DNA of 11,265 nt from JBFHER01 sp041584055 (GTDB lineage: Bacteria; Bacteroidota; Bacteroidia; Bacteroidales; UBA5342): positions 1 to 11,265 of the forward strand of contig JBFHER010000116.1 in NCBI GenBank assembly GCA_041584055.1, given 5' to 3'. Of this stretch, positions 1-6,830 are shown piece by piece. Under the pieces are notes generated by a model. It did not search any database. It was not told where the DNA came from and saw only the letters and a list, made by a program, of their open reading frames with translations. The translations under genes were made by a program, and so were the position numbers. Each line of letters begins with the position of its first letter. Within the stretch, counting starts at the first letter, position 1.

Positions 1-1038
1 AGTGGATACGCAAAGACCATTAACTGGTATTCCCAAAGCCTGCAATCATTTTCATCTTCAATAAAAAAATACGATGCATTGATATCCACCTTGAATCAGG
101 TAGTATTTAAGCGTGAATTGACAAAAGAAATCAATGCAACCCTCACCAGTACCAAAGGAAATGCCATCAAAGAAATTACCATCGCAAAAAAATTACTGAA
201 TCGATTGGAAAGTCGCAATAATATCCTTGTTGCAATACTGTTTAACGGTCTTTATCTACGCGACCTGCATGTTATCCGATCCATCGACAACTGGCAGAAG
301 CGTAACATTGAACGCTTCCCTTTATGGTTTGATGCCATTGCAAAACTGGATGCACTGAACAGTTTAGCAGGGTTTTCATTTAACAATCCGGACTTTGCTC
401 TGCCAATCCTTTCTGATAAAACATTGCTTGATGCAAAAGAACTTGGACATCCGTTGATCCACCGGAAGGAGCGCATCGATAATGACATAAGTTATGCATC
501 CACATCCTTCTTTTACATTGTCACCGGTGCAAATATGGCAGGAAAAAGTACATTTTTGCGTACCGTTACGGTTAATCTGATCATGGCTTCAATGGGGCTT
601 CCTGTTTGTGCAAAATCATTTACCTATAAACCCGTTCAGATTTTCACATCCATCGGTACAATCGATGATTTAATCGAACATACATCTTACTTTAAGGCAG
701 AGCTACTAAGGCTTAAGAAATTATATGAAACCGCATCCACAAATGAACCGTTGTTTGTTGTACTGGATGAAATATTAAAAGGTACAAATTCGGAAGACAA
801 GCGCAAAGGATCTATTGGTGTCCTTAAAAAGATTACACAACAAAATGTATATGGCATAATTGCAACACACGACCTTGATCTCGGTAAACTTGAGAAAGAA
901 TATCCTGAAACTTTCAGGAACATCTGCTTTGAAATTGCCTTTGAAAAAGATCAGATGCGATTTGATTACAAACTCAGAGAAGGCGTCACACAAAATATGA
1001 ATGCAAGTTATCTCCTGAAGAGTATGGGTTTAATTTAA
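1..1038 (+). CDS. MutS-related DNA mismatch repair ATPase, C-terminal part (5' end outside window)
   Basis: The frame is open from base 1, so the gene starts upstream of the window. The TTG at 79 is an internal leucine codon, not the start. The visible 345 residues hold the end of the lever/core region and the complete MutS ATPase domain (domain V). The Walker A motif GANMAGKST lies at about visible residues 176-184, the S-Y-F-K-A-E segment at about 229-234, the Walker B with D-E-I at about 255-257 followed by L-K-G-T-N-S, and a switch histidine in A-T-H-D at about 289. Known family members are ABC-type ATPases that dimerise on DNA. Canonical MutS has GPNMAGKST and R-G-T-S-T; the variants here fit the MutS-related proteins common in Bacteroidota, which often lack the mismatch-binding domain. 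That part is not visible, so I do not call it mutS. The gene converges on an AP endonuclease gene 20 bp away. Confidence 0.9.
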   Translation, partial: SGYAKTINWYSQSLQSFSSSIKKYDALISTLNQVVFKRELTKEINATLTSTKGNAIKEITIAKKLLNRLESRNNILVAILFNGLYLRDLHVIRSIDNWQKRNIERFPLWFDAIAKLDALNSLAGFSFNNPDFALPILSDKTLLDAKELGHPLIHRKERIDNDISYASTSFFYIVTGANMAGKSTFLRTVTVNLIMASMGLPVCAKSFTYKPVQIFTSIGTIDDLIEHTSYFKAELLRLKKLYETASTNEPLFVVLDEILKGTNSEDKRKGSIGVLKKITQQNVYGIIATHDLDLGKLEKEYPETFRNICFEIAFEKDQMRFDYKLREGVTQNMNASYLLKSMGLI

Positions 1039-1058
1039 AAATGATCCTTCCTGCGTCA

Positions 1059-1823
1059 TTACTTTAATTCTAACCCAACGGGACAGTGGTCTGAACCCAT
1101 CACATTCGGCAGGATAAAAGCATCGGAAAGTTGCGGCAGGAGACTTTCACTTGCCAAAAAATAATCGATTCTCCAGCCAATGTTCTTGGCTCTTGCTCCC
1201 GCTCTGTAGCTCCACCATGAGTACCGATCCGTTTCTTCAGGATAAAAATAACGGAATGTATCAATCAGGCCTCCCTGAGTAAATCGATCCATGCCATCAA
1301 TTTCTGCCTGCATATAACCAGCATATTTATTGTAGTTTGCTTTCGGACGGGCAAGATCCACATCCCTATGGGCTACATTAAAATCACCGCAAACCACAAC
1401 AGGTTTCGATTTCTCAAGATTTTTCAAATATCTAAAAAAGTCCTCATCCCACTCCTGGCGGTAATCAAGGCGCTTTAATTCACTCCCCGAATTGGGCACA
1501 TAAACAGTGACCAGATAAAAAGCATCGTATTCAGCACAAATTACACGCCCTTCAGTATCGTGAGCTGAAACGCCCATGTCAAGCATCACCCCGATGGGTT
1601 TCTCTTTAGATATGATTGCTGTTCCGGAATAACCCTTCTTTTCTGCTGAATTTGACACGATATAATATCCCTCAAGATCTTTTAATGCCTCAGCAACCTG
1701 ATCATCCTGTGCTTTTGTTTCCTGAAGGCACAACACATCAGCACCCATGGATTTAAAACTTTCTAAAAAATCCTTCTTCATTACGGCTCTTACACCGTTC
1801 ACATTCCAAGATATTATTTTCAT
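1059..1823 (-). CDS. xth: Exodeoxyribonuclease III / AP endonuclease
   Basis: This 254-residue protein has the full length of the ExoIII (Xth/ExoA) branch of the exonuclease-endonuclease-phosphatase fold. It is expected to cut the backbone 5' of abasic sites and to degrade one strand of duplex DNA from the 3' end, acting in cytoplasmic base-excision repair. The family motifs are all present: N7 in S-W-N-V-N-G, E35 in L-Q-E-T-K (metal ligand), Y108 in V-Y-V-P-N-S-G, D147 and N149 in G-D-F-N-V-A-H, W217-R-I-D220, and the terminal S-D-H-C-P with D245 and H246. The ATG at 1823 begins the canonical M-K-I-I-S-W-N start, so the start is secure. The gene is convergent with the MutS-related gene. Upstream on the same strand is a 216-bp gap, then a MarR gene. 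No confident promoter was seen in the AT-rich gap. Confidence 0.96.
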   Translation of the reverse strand: MKIISWNVNGVRAVMKKDFLESFKSMGADVLCLQETKAQDDQVAEALKDLEGYYIVSNSAEKKGYSGTAIISKEKPIGVMLDMGVSAHDTEGRVICAEYDAFYLVTVYVPNSGSELKRLDYRQEWDEDFFRYLKNLEKSKPVVVCGDFNVAHRDVDLARPKANYNKYAGYMQAEIDGMDRFTQGGLIDTFRYFYPEETDRYSWWSYRAGARAKNIGWRIDYFLASESLLPQLSDAFILPNVMGSDHCPVGLELK

Positions 1824-1830
1824 CTACTGA

Positions 1831-2031
1831 TTACTTATGATTATTAAATATTAATTCCCTGCGCTTATTGATTAAAAAATAAGTCAGACATGTTAAGTTG
1901 AAAACAATAAAACGAGTTAAAGGTTGAAATATAAAAAAATTACCTGATAGAAACCATTTATTTAAAGGTAAAATCAATTCGCTGCGGAAAGCATACTTTT
2001 TATTAAATCGTTGCTCTGTGAATCCCTGCAT
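1831..2031 (-). CDS. Doubtful small ORF, 66 residues, possible membrane peptide
   Basis: An ATG-started ORF fills the gap between the MarR gene and the AP endonuclease gene almost exactly, with 8 bp to the first and 7 bp to the second. The product is basic and rich in F, N, L and K, with a hydrophobic stretch at about residues 27-53 that could be a membrane segment. I recognise no family. The region is clearly more AT-rich than its neighbours, no ribosome-binding sequence is obvious, and long ORFs rich in F, N and K arise easily in such DNA. The tight spacing is the only argument for a real gene. It may equally be the leader and promoter region of the AP endonuclease gene. Confidence 0.2.
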   Translation of the reverse strand: MQGFTEQRFNKKYAFRSELILPLNKWFLSGNFFIFQPLTRFIVFNLTCLTYFLINKRRELIFNNHK

Positions 2032-2039
2032 GAAAACTG

Positions 2040-2711
2040 TCAGTTCCCATTTCCGAGGTATTTTTCCAAAAGAACATCCAGTTTGGCATCACGGTCATGG
2101 TTGTGAATGTTCCAATGAAAATACTTTAGTTTATTGAAGGTCATGATGACCTGCTTTTGCTCCTCCCTGGTAATATTCCCGTTTACAATTAGGGATACTT
2201 TGTGCATTTCATTAAAGGCCTGTATTATCTGGATTCTACCCTCTTCTGTCAATGCCACGCGTTTCGCCCGTCCATCATTTGGATCTGGCGTTTCATAAAT
2301 AAAACCAGATTTTAGCAAACGCTTCAACACCTCAGTTCCTGAGGAAATCTCAATTAGATGAAGGTTGATCAGTTCCGACTTCAAGAGGCTGCCTTCCTTT
2401 ATCAATGTGGCCAGAAATCCAAATTCGTCAACTGTTCTTAAGCCTGTATTATCAAGGGCTTTTTTAATATAATGCCGGGCAAAACGATACAGGTTGGTCA
2501 GCAATGTTGACAGTTCCACTTCAGGCCTTTCCGTGATATCAAAGGTTTTTCGATGAGAATAATCAACACTTGAAATACTTTCTGAAGAATCAATACCATG
2601 TACTTTGTCTCTGAACCAGAGCGAAAATTCTTTCATATCCCCCTCAGGATGAGCTAACTCGAATTCTTCAAGATGCTCCAACAACACTTTTATTTTCTTG
2701 TACTTATACAT
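2040..2711 (-). CDS. MarR-family winged-helix transcriptional regulator with N-terminal extension
   Basis: The 223-residue protein has a MarR fold at about residues 62-200. The winged-helix core includes V-D-E-F-G-F-L-A-T-L, the recognition-helix region I-E-I-S-S-G-T-E-V-L-K-R-L-L-K-S-G, and the typical wing D-P-N-D-G-R-A-K-R-V-A-L-T-E-E-G-R at 143-159. MarR proteins are normally about 140-160 residues; here some 60 extra residues precede the core, rich in acidic and aromatic residues (L-E-H-L-E-E-F, F-S-L-W-F-R-D-K). No ligand can be named. It is divergent from a lipoprotein / TonB-receptor operon, the usual layout for a MarR regulator and its target, and a 36-bp palindrome lies 15 bp upstream of its start codon. 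I infer autoregulation and control of the divergent operon. The ATG at 2711 is chosen because the frame matches from there; the nearest later Met is residue 26. Confidence 0.9.
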   Translation of the reverse strand: MYKYKKIKVLLEHLEEFELAHPEGDMKEFSLWFRDKVHGIDSSESISSVDYSHRKTFDITERPEVELSTLLTNLYRFARHYIKKALDNTGLRTVDEFGFLATLIKEGSLLKSELINLHLIEISSGTEVLKRLLKSGFIYETPDPNDGRAKRVALTEEGRIQIIQAFNEMHKVSLIVNGNITREEQKQVIMTFNKLKYFHWNIHNHDRDAKLDVLLEKYLGNGN

Positions 2712-2719
2712 AATCGGAA

Positions 2720-2727
2720 CAAAATTA
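2720..2727 (-). promoter_or_regulatory. Candidate -7 box of the MarR gene promoter
   Basis: Read on the minus strand this is TAATTTTG, a full match to the Bacteroidetes -7 consensus TAnnTTTG. Only eight bases separate it from the ATG, so the transcript would have a very short leader or none. No TTTG lies at the usual distance upstream. The box overlaps the edge of the 36-bp palindrome by two bases, so a bound regulator would block it. Confidence 0.4.
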
Positions 2728-2761
2728 ATAAAAATAATTCATTAATGGATTAGTTTTATTA
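2726..2761. promoter_or_regulatory. 36-bp near-perfect palindrome, candidate MarR operator
   Basis: Sixteen of the 18 base pairs about the centre (between 2743 and 2744) are symmetric. The arms are TAATAAAA at 2726-2733 and TTTTATTA at 2754-2761, the inner arms TAAT at 2735-2738 and ATTA at 2749-2752, and the core CATTAATG at 2740-2747. Only the pairs 2734/2753 and 2739/2748 break the symmetry. It lies between divergent starts, with candidate -7 boxes on both sides, so it is placed as an operator and not as a terminator. MarR dimers usually bind palindromes of about 16-20 bp; this length could hold two dimers or one dimer with extended contacts. The binding protein is inferred to be the adjacent MarR product. 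Confidence 0.6.
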
Positions 2762-2772
2762 CATTTTTGTAT

Positions 2773-2780
2773 TACTTTTG
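2773..2780 (+). promoter_or_regulatory. Candidate -7 box of the lipoprotein / TonB-receptor operon
   Basis: TACTTTTG fully matches TAnnTTTG and ends 26 bases before the ATG of the lipoprotein. The best -33 candidate is TTAG at 2750-2753, one mismatch from TTTG, with a 19-base spacer. It lies inside the palindrome, so occupancy of the palindrome should affect this promoter. Confidence 0.45.
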
Positions 2781-2806
2781 CATAACAAATACTAATTCGT
2801 ACAACA

Positions 2807-3559
2807 ATGAAGACAACCATTACATTAAATGTTCTTTTAATTCTGAGCACTTTTTGGATGATATCATGCAAATCAAGCCATTCAGGGTCACAGTCAAAAC
2901 AGGCCGAACCTGAAACAATCCAAATAAGTGCAGATCAAAACGAACAAAGCATCACCATAGAAGCCATCAAAGGAAAATCTTTCAATCATCCAACATTTGT
3001 GATTTGGCTTGAAAACCTTGATGGTGATATTATAAAGACGATTTACGTAACAAAATCATATGCCAATGGAACGTTTGGACACGCACAACTGTCTGACAGT
3101 ACATGGTCAGATAAACCGGGCGAATCTATTCAACCTGCTGCGTTACCTTACTGGAATCACAAAAAAGGAATGATCAATGGCAAGAATCTTGTCCCAACAC
3201 CTGAGAATCCGTATGTTGACGCGTACTCATCTGCAACCCCTGAAAATAACTTTATCATTAAAGGGAGTTTGCCGAAAGAAGTTAATAAGCTACGGGTGTT
3301 TATTGAAGTGAATCAAACATGGGACTGGAATCAATACTGGACCAATGGCAAGATCCCTGGCAACAGGTATTATAAAAACAGTGCACAGCCATCTTTGATT
3401 TATTCAGTGCTTGTCAGCAAGATTGAAGACGGAAAAACATATCATTTGAATCCTATAGGACATGGGCATCCTTCAGGTGATAATGGTGACCTTTTTACCG
3501 ATTTATCCACATTAACCACAGCGAAGCAAATTTTCAGTTCTCTTACCGTTAAATTCTAA
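2807..3559 (+). CDS. Lipoprotein resembling DUF2271 proteins, partner of the TonB receptor
   Basis: The 250-residue product begins with a lipoprotein signal (M-K-T-T-I-T-L-N-V-L-L-I-L then M-I-S-C), giving lipidated Cys21 and a Ser/Gln-rich linker to about residue 35, so it should sit on a membrane surface facing the periplasm or outside. The mature part starts with a beta-rich segment (F-V-I-W-L-E-N-L-D-G-D-I-I-K-T-I-Y-V-T, 64-82), followed by P-Y-W-N-H at 114-118, D-A-Y-S-S-A-T at 138-144, an aromatic cluster T-W-D-W-N-Q-Y-W at 171-178 and H-G-H-P-S-G-D-N-G-D at 219-228. This order resembles DUF2271 periplasmic proteins as I remember them, but I cannot verify it. D-A-Y-S-S-A-T is close to the D-x-x-[ST]-G-A-T flavinylation motif of FMN-binding domains. 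The stop is six bases before the TonB-receptor start, so the two are co-transcribed and probably work together. Function is unknown. Confidence 0.85.
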   Translation: MKTTITLNVLLILSTFWMISCKSSHSGSQSKQAEPETIQISADQNEQSITIEAIKGKSFNHPTFVIWLENLDGDIIKTIYVTKSYANGTFGHAQLSDSTWSDKPGESIQPAALPYWNHKKGMINGKNLVPTPENPYVDAYSSATPENNFIIKGSLPKEVNKLRVFIEVNQTWDWNQYWTNGKIPGNRYYKNSAQPSLIYSVLVSKIEDGKTYHLNPIGHGHPSGDNGDLFTDLSTLTTAKQIFSSLTVKF

Positions 3560-3565
3560 GCAACA

Positions 3566-5938
3566 ATGAAATTTTTACAATATATAATCATCTTATTTCT
3601 ATTGCCAGCCGCTCTTTATTCCCAAAACGGGGTTATTAAAGGTCGCACAATTGATCAAAACACAAATGAACCCATCCCTTTTGCCAATATCTTAGTGGTT
3701 GGCACAAACATCGGATCCACAAGTGATCTTGACGGCAATTTTATAATTACCGGACTCACACCAGGCTATGTTCAATTAAGAGCATCGTTTGTCGGTTATG
3801 AATCCGTATTTAGCAGAGATATTTTAGTTACAAATGCAAACACGGCATTTATCAATCTAACACTTAAGAGCTCTTCCACTCAGCTCTCCGAAATAAAAAT
3901 CACCGTTGATCCTTTTCAAAAGCGAGAAGAAGCTCCTGTGTCTCTGCAACGCATTGGCATCAAGGAGATTGAAAGCAACCCAGGCAGCAACAGGGATATT
4001 TCAAGGGTGATTCAATCCTTTCCAGGCATCGGCTCTACACCGGCATTTCGGAATGATATCATTGTGCGTGGAGGAGGTCCCAGTGAAAATCGGTTCTATT
4101 TGGATGATGTTGAAATCCCTGTTTTAAACCACTTTGCCACACAAGGCGCCTCCGGGGGACCTGTGGGAATTCTTAATGCGGATTTTATTGGAACGGTAAA
4201 CTACTATTCTAGCGCTTTCCCTGCAGAACGAAGCAATGCTTTGAGCGGGGTATTTGAATTCACTCAGATTGACGGCAATCCGGACAATACAAAATTCCGT
4301 GGTTCTCTGGGTGCAAGTGAAATTACCGGAACACTAGACGGGCCTATCGGAGAAAAAACGAGTTATATCTTTTCAGCACGAAGGTCCTACCTTCAGCTTT
4401 TGTTTGGTGTGATCGGACTTCCATTTCTGCCAACATTTAACGATTACCAGTTGAAAGTTAAAACACGCCTGGATTCCAAGAATGAGATTTCAGTGATCAG
4501 TATTGGCTCATATGACAGATTAACCTTGAACGACAACATTGACAATCCGGATGCCTCTCAGGAGTACATCCTTTCACAAATTCCTGTCAATAATCAATGG
4601 AGCTATACTTTTGGACTCGTTTACAAACATTTTATGGAAAATGGCTATCAAACAGTGGTTGCAAGCAGAAACATGTTGGATAATCAATTCTTTAAATACC
4701 CTGACAACGATGAAACACGCCCTAAAAGTTTTGATTACAACTCTCAGGAAATAGAGAATAAACTACGTTATGAAGTAGATCAGATATTTAATGGGTATAA
4801 ACTTAACTACGGAATTTCGGGTGAGTATGCCAAATATTTTAACGATACCTATCAACAGGTTTATGTAAATAATGCATTGAACGAAGTCAATTACAATTCA
4901 AATCTTGAACTGTTTAAATATGGTGCTTTTGCTCAGCTAAGCAAGCGTTATTCGGATATTAAGACACTTTTTTCATTTGGTTTACGCATTGACGGGAACA
5001 GTTTCTCCTCCAACATGAACAATCCGCTCAGCCAACTTTCACCACGTTTATCAATAAGTCATGCGCTGACCGATAAAATAAATCTGAATGCTTCTTCAGG
5101 ACGTTTTTACCAACTGCCCGCCTACACAACACTTGGATTTCGGGATGCCAACGGAACACTTCTCAACATAAACACAGATTACATTGGCGTCAACCACTTT
5201 GTTGCCGGGTTGGAATACAAACCTAAAACAAGCTACTTGTTTTCACTGGAAGCGTTTTACAAAGATTATTTCCAATACCCCATCAGCACAATCAATGGTG
5301 TTAGCCTTGCCAATGGTGGTGCCCAATACAGTAGTGTGTCAGGAGCAGAACCGGTTTCTTCCGCAGGAAAAGGAAAAGCAATTGGATTTGAAGCATTAAA
5401 TCGCATCAACCTTCCAAATTTTAACCTAATTGCTTCTTACACCTATGTTCGCAGTTTATTTAACGACCTTGATGGAAAAGAAATTCCATCCTCATGGGAC
5501 AGCAAACACTTACTTACGATCACCGGAACAAAAGACTTCAAACGAAACTGGTCGGCAGGTTTTAAGTGGCGTTTGGTGGGTGGACTGCCATACACTCCGT
5601 ATGACCTTGAACTTTCTGCCCTTGTAGAGGCCTGGGATGCAAACGGACAGGCCTATTTTGATTACGAACAACTAAACAGTGAACGATTCGATGCGTTTCA
5701 TCAGCTAGACATTCGTGTGGATAAAAAGTATTTTTTCGACAAATGGAATTTGATGATTTACGCAGACATTCAAAATGCATACAATTTTCAAAACAAAGGA
5801 CAGGATTATATTATTCGTGAAAAGAATGCGGATGGTTCATTCAAAACCATCAACGACGGAACGAGCTATGTATTAAATAGCATTGAAAATAAAAGTGGAA
5901 CCTTGTTACCAACAATAGGTATTATGGTAGAATTCTAG
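3566..5938 (+). CDS. TonB-dependent outer-membrane receptor with carboxypeptidase-like domain
   Basis: The 790-residue product has a signal peptide (about 1-19, ending A-L-Y-S before Q-N-G), a carboxypeptidase-regulatory-like domain at about 22-105 (V-I-K-G-R-T-I-D ... P-F-A-N-I-L-V-V-G-T ... D-L-D-G-N-F ... F-V-G-Y-E), a plug domain at about 120-232 with V-R-G-G-G-P-S-E-N-R-F-Y-L-D-D-V-E-I-P at 167-185, and a beta-barrel to the C-terminus, which ends in phenylalanine (I-M-V-E-F) as outer-membrane barrels do. Such receptors move iron chelates, cobamides, glycans or other ligands inward using TonB energy. The substrate cannot be told: no SusD-like partner is next to it, which argues mildly against a glycan locus, and the partner is a lipoprotein of another kind. 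The ATG at 3566 follows 'aagcaaca', the same type of leader as the gene before it. It converges with the GIN-domain gene. Confidence 0.93.
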   Translation: MKFLQYIIILFLLPAALYSQNGVIKGRTIDQNTNEPIPFANILVVGTNIGSTSDLDGNFIITGLTPGYVQLRASFVGYESVFSRDILVTNANTAFINLTLKSSSTQLSEIKITVDPFQKREEAPVSLQRIGIKEIESNPGSNRDISRVIQSFPGIGSTPAFRNDIIVRGGGPSENRFYLDDVEIPVLNHFATQGASGGPVGILNADFIGTVNYYSSAFPAERSNALSGVFEFTQIDGNPDNTKFRGSLGASEITGTLDGPIGEKTSYIFSARRSYLQLLFGVIGLPFLPTFNDYQLKVKTRLDSKNEISVISIGSYDRLTLNDNIDNPDASQEYILSQIPVNNQWSYTFGLVYKHFMENGYQTVVASRNMLDNQFFKYPDNDETRPKSFDYNSQEIENKLRYEVDQIFNGYKLNYGISGEYAKYFNDTYQQVYVNNALNEVNYNSNLELFKYGAFAQLSKRYSDIKTLFSFGLRIDGNSFSSNMNNPLSQLSPRLSISHALTDKINLNASSGRFYQLPAYTTLGFRDANGTLLNINTDYIGVNHFVAGLEYKPKTSYLFSLEAFYKDYFQYPISTINGVSLANGGAQYSSVSGAEPVSSAGKGKAIGFEALNRINLPNFNLIASYTYVRSLFNDLDGKEIPSSWDSKHLLTITGTKDFKRNWSAGFKWRLVGGLPYTPYDLELSALVEAWDANGQAYFDYEQLNSERFDAFHQLDIRVDKKYFFDKWNLMIYADIQNAYNFQNKGQDYIIREKNADGSFKTINDGTSYVLNSIENKSGTLLPTIGIMVEF

Positions 5939-5948
5939 GATTCTATCA

Positions 5949-5978
5949 TGTAATCATGCGGGTAATTACAATTTTTTT
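5949..5978 (+). terminator. Weak terminator-like hairpin after the TonB-receptor gene
   Basis: TGTAAT at 5949-5954 can pair with ATTACA at 5965-5970, and a run of seven T follows at 5972-5978. The stem is short and AT-rich, so this is only a plausible intrinsic terminator for the rightward operon. It overlaps the last codons and stop of the convergent GIN-domain gene. Confidence 0.35.
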
Positions 5979-6733
5979 ACCGTTCCACTGCCATTGATTT
6001 CAGAATTGATATCGGGGCTTCCTTTGTAGAATACCGAGCCACTCCCGTTGATGCGAATCTGGAGATCATCGGTTGCCCAGATATATGAACTTCCGGAACC
6101 ATTAATGTCAATATCCGCATCTTTTACTTTTAAATTGCCTGTTTTTACATTCCCGGAACCGTCAATATCTATCTCAAACTTTTTACCTTCTCCCTCGATG
6201 CTTATGTCCCCTGAACCATCAATATTACATTCCAGACGACTTCCTTTAATTTTTTCTATTTGTATTTCACCCGAGCCGTCAATTTCCATGTTAAGGTCTT
6301 CACATTCCAAATAACTCAGCATGAGATCGCCTGAGCCATCAATTTTCAACCCCAGATCATTTTCAACAACAATTGGTTTGCTTGAAATCATGTCACCTGA
6401 CCCGTCAGTTTCAAAATAACTAAGGCTGGGGATTGATATGTGAAGTTCCATCTCATCATAATCCATTATGGAATAACCTTTCTGCACCTTGATGTTTAAA
6501 ACTCCCCGAACCACTTCCATTTCAAGATAATCAAATAGATTTTCGTTGGTCTTAACCGACACAAACTGCTCCCCCTGCTCAAAAATCACCTTTCCTGGCA
6601 AACCATAATCCACACCTGTAAATGTTTCAAAGGAATATTGTTTTGTTAGTACTTCCCCTTTACCGGCAATGCCATTGATACATCCTGAGATGAGAAAAGG
6701 AATAAACACAAGTAATCCTAACAGCTTTTTCAT
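5966..6733 (-). CDS. Head-GIN domain (DUF2807) lipoprotein with eight [DN]GSG repeats
   Basis: From the ATG at 6733 the product has 255 residues and starts with a lipoprotein signal, M-K-K-L-L-G-L-L-V-F ... I-S-G-C, giving lipidated Cys18. The start nine codons further out would be a TTG that lies within a good promoter box, so ATG 6733 is preferred. After a leading beta region (about 25-100), the C-terminal half is a regular series of [DN]-G-S-G turns with the D/N at residues 110, 132, 152, 172, 191, 211, 229 and 247, that is every 18-22 residues, as expected for a right-handed beta-helix. This is the pattern of the DUF2807 'putative auto-transporter adhesin, head GIN' family, widespread in Bacteroidota. 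No catalytic role is established; a surface or periplasmic structural role is inferred. It has its own promoter and converges with the TonB-receptor gene. Confidence 0.9.
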   Translation of the reverse strand: MKKLLGLLVFIPFLISGCINGIAGKGEVLTKQYSFETFTGVDYGLPGKVIFEQGEQFVSVKTNENLFDYLEMEVVRGVLNIKVQKGYSIMDYDEMELHISIPSLSYFETDGSGDMISSKPIVVENDLGLKIDGSGDLMLSYLECEDLNMEIDGSGEIQIEKIKGSRLECNIDGSGDISIEGEGKKFEIDIDGSGNVKTGNLKVKDADIDINGSGSSYIWATDDLQIRINGSGSVFYKGSPDINSEINGSGTVKKL

Positions 6734-6757
6734 TTCGGTTGTTTTAAAATTGATATC

Positions 6758-6785
6758 CAAATTTAATACAAATCATTGAATCAAA
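6758..6785 (-). promoter_or_regulatory. Promoter of the GIN-domain lipoprotein gene
   Basis: On the minus strand, TTTG (6782-6785) and TAAATTTG (6758-6765) match the Bacteroidetes -33 and -7 elements, with a spacer of 16 bases, slightly short of the usual 17-23. The -7 box ends 24 bases before the ATG at 6733, giving a leader of about 20 bases. Confidence 0.5.
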
Positions 6786-6830
6786 CCAACCAGCCCGACT
6801 TTTGCTTAAAATGATTTACCTTAACATCCT

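Noticed and set aside
79..81. TTG as start codon of the MutS-related gene
   Set aside because: The frame is open to base 1, and a MutS ATPase needs the upstream core, so the gene simply continues out of the window.
1040..1060. AATGA/TCATT inverted repeat between the MutS-related and AP endonuclease genes, as a shared terminator
   Set aside because: A five-base arm with an 11-base loop and no T run on either side is within chance.
6048..6314. Plus-strand ORF with repeated S-P-E-P-S-I
   Set aside because: The repeats are only the antisense reading of the DGSG codons of the GIN-domain gene.
6734..6760. TTG-started nine-codon N-terminal extension of the GIN-domain lipoprotein
   Set aside because: It would put a hydrophilic stretch ahead of a normal lipoprotein signal, and the TTG lies inside a consensus -7 box.
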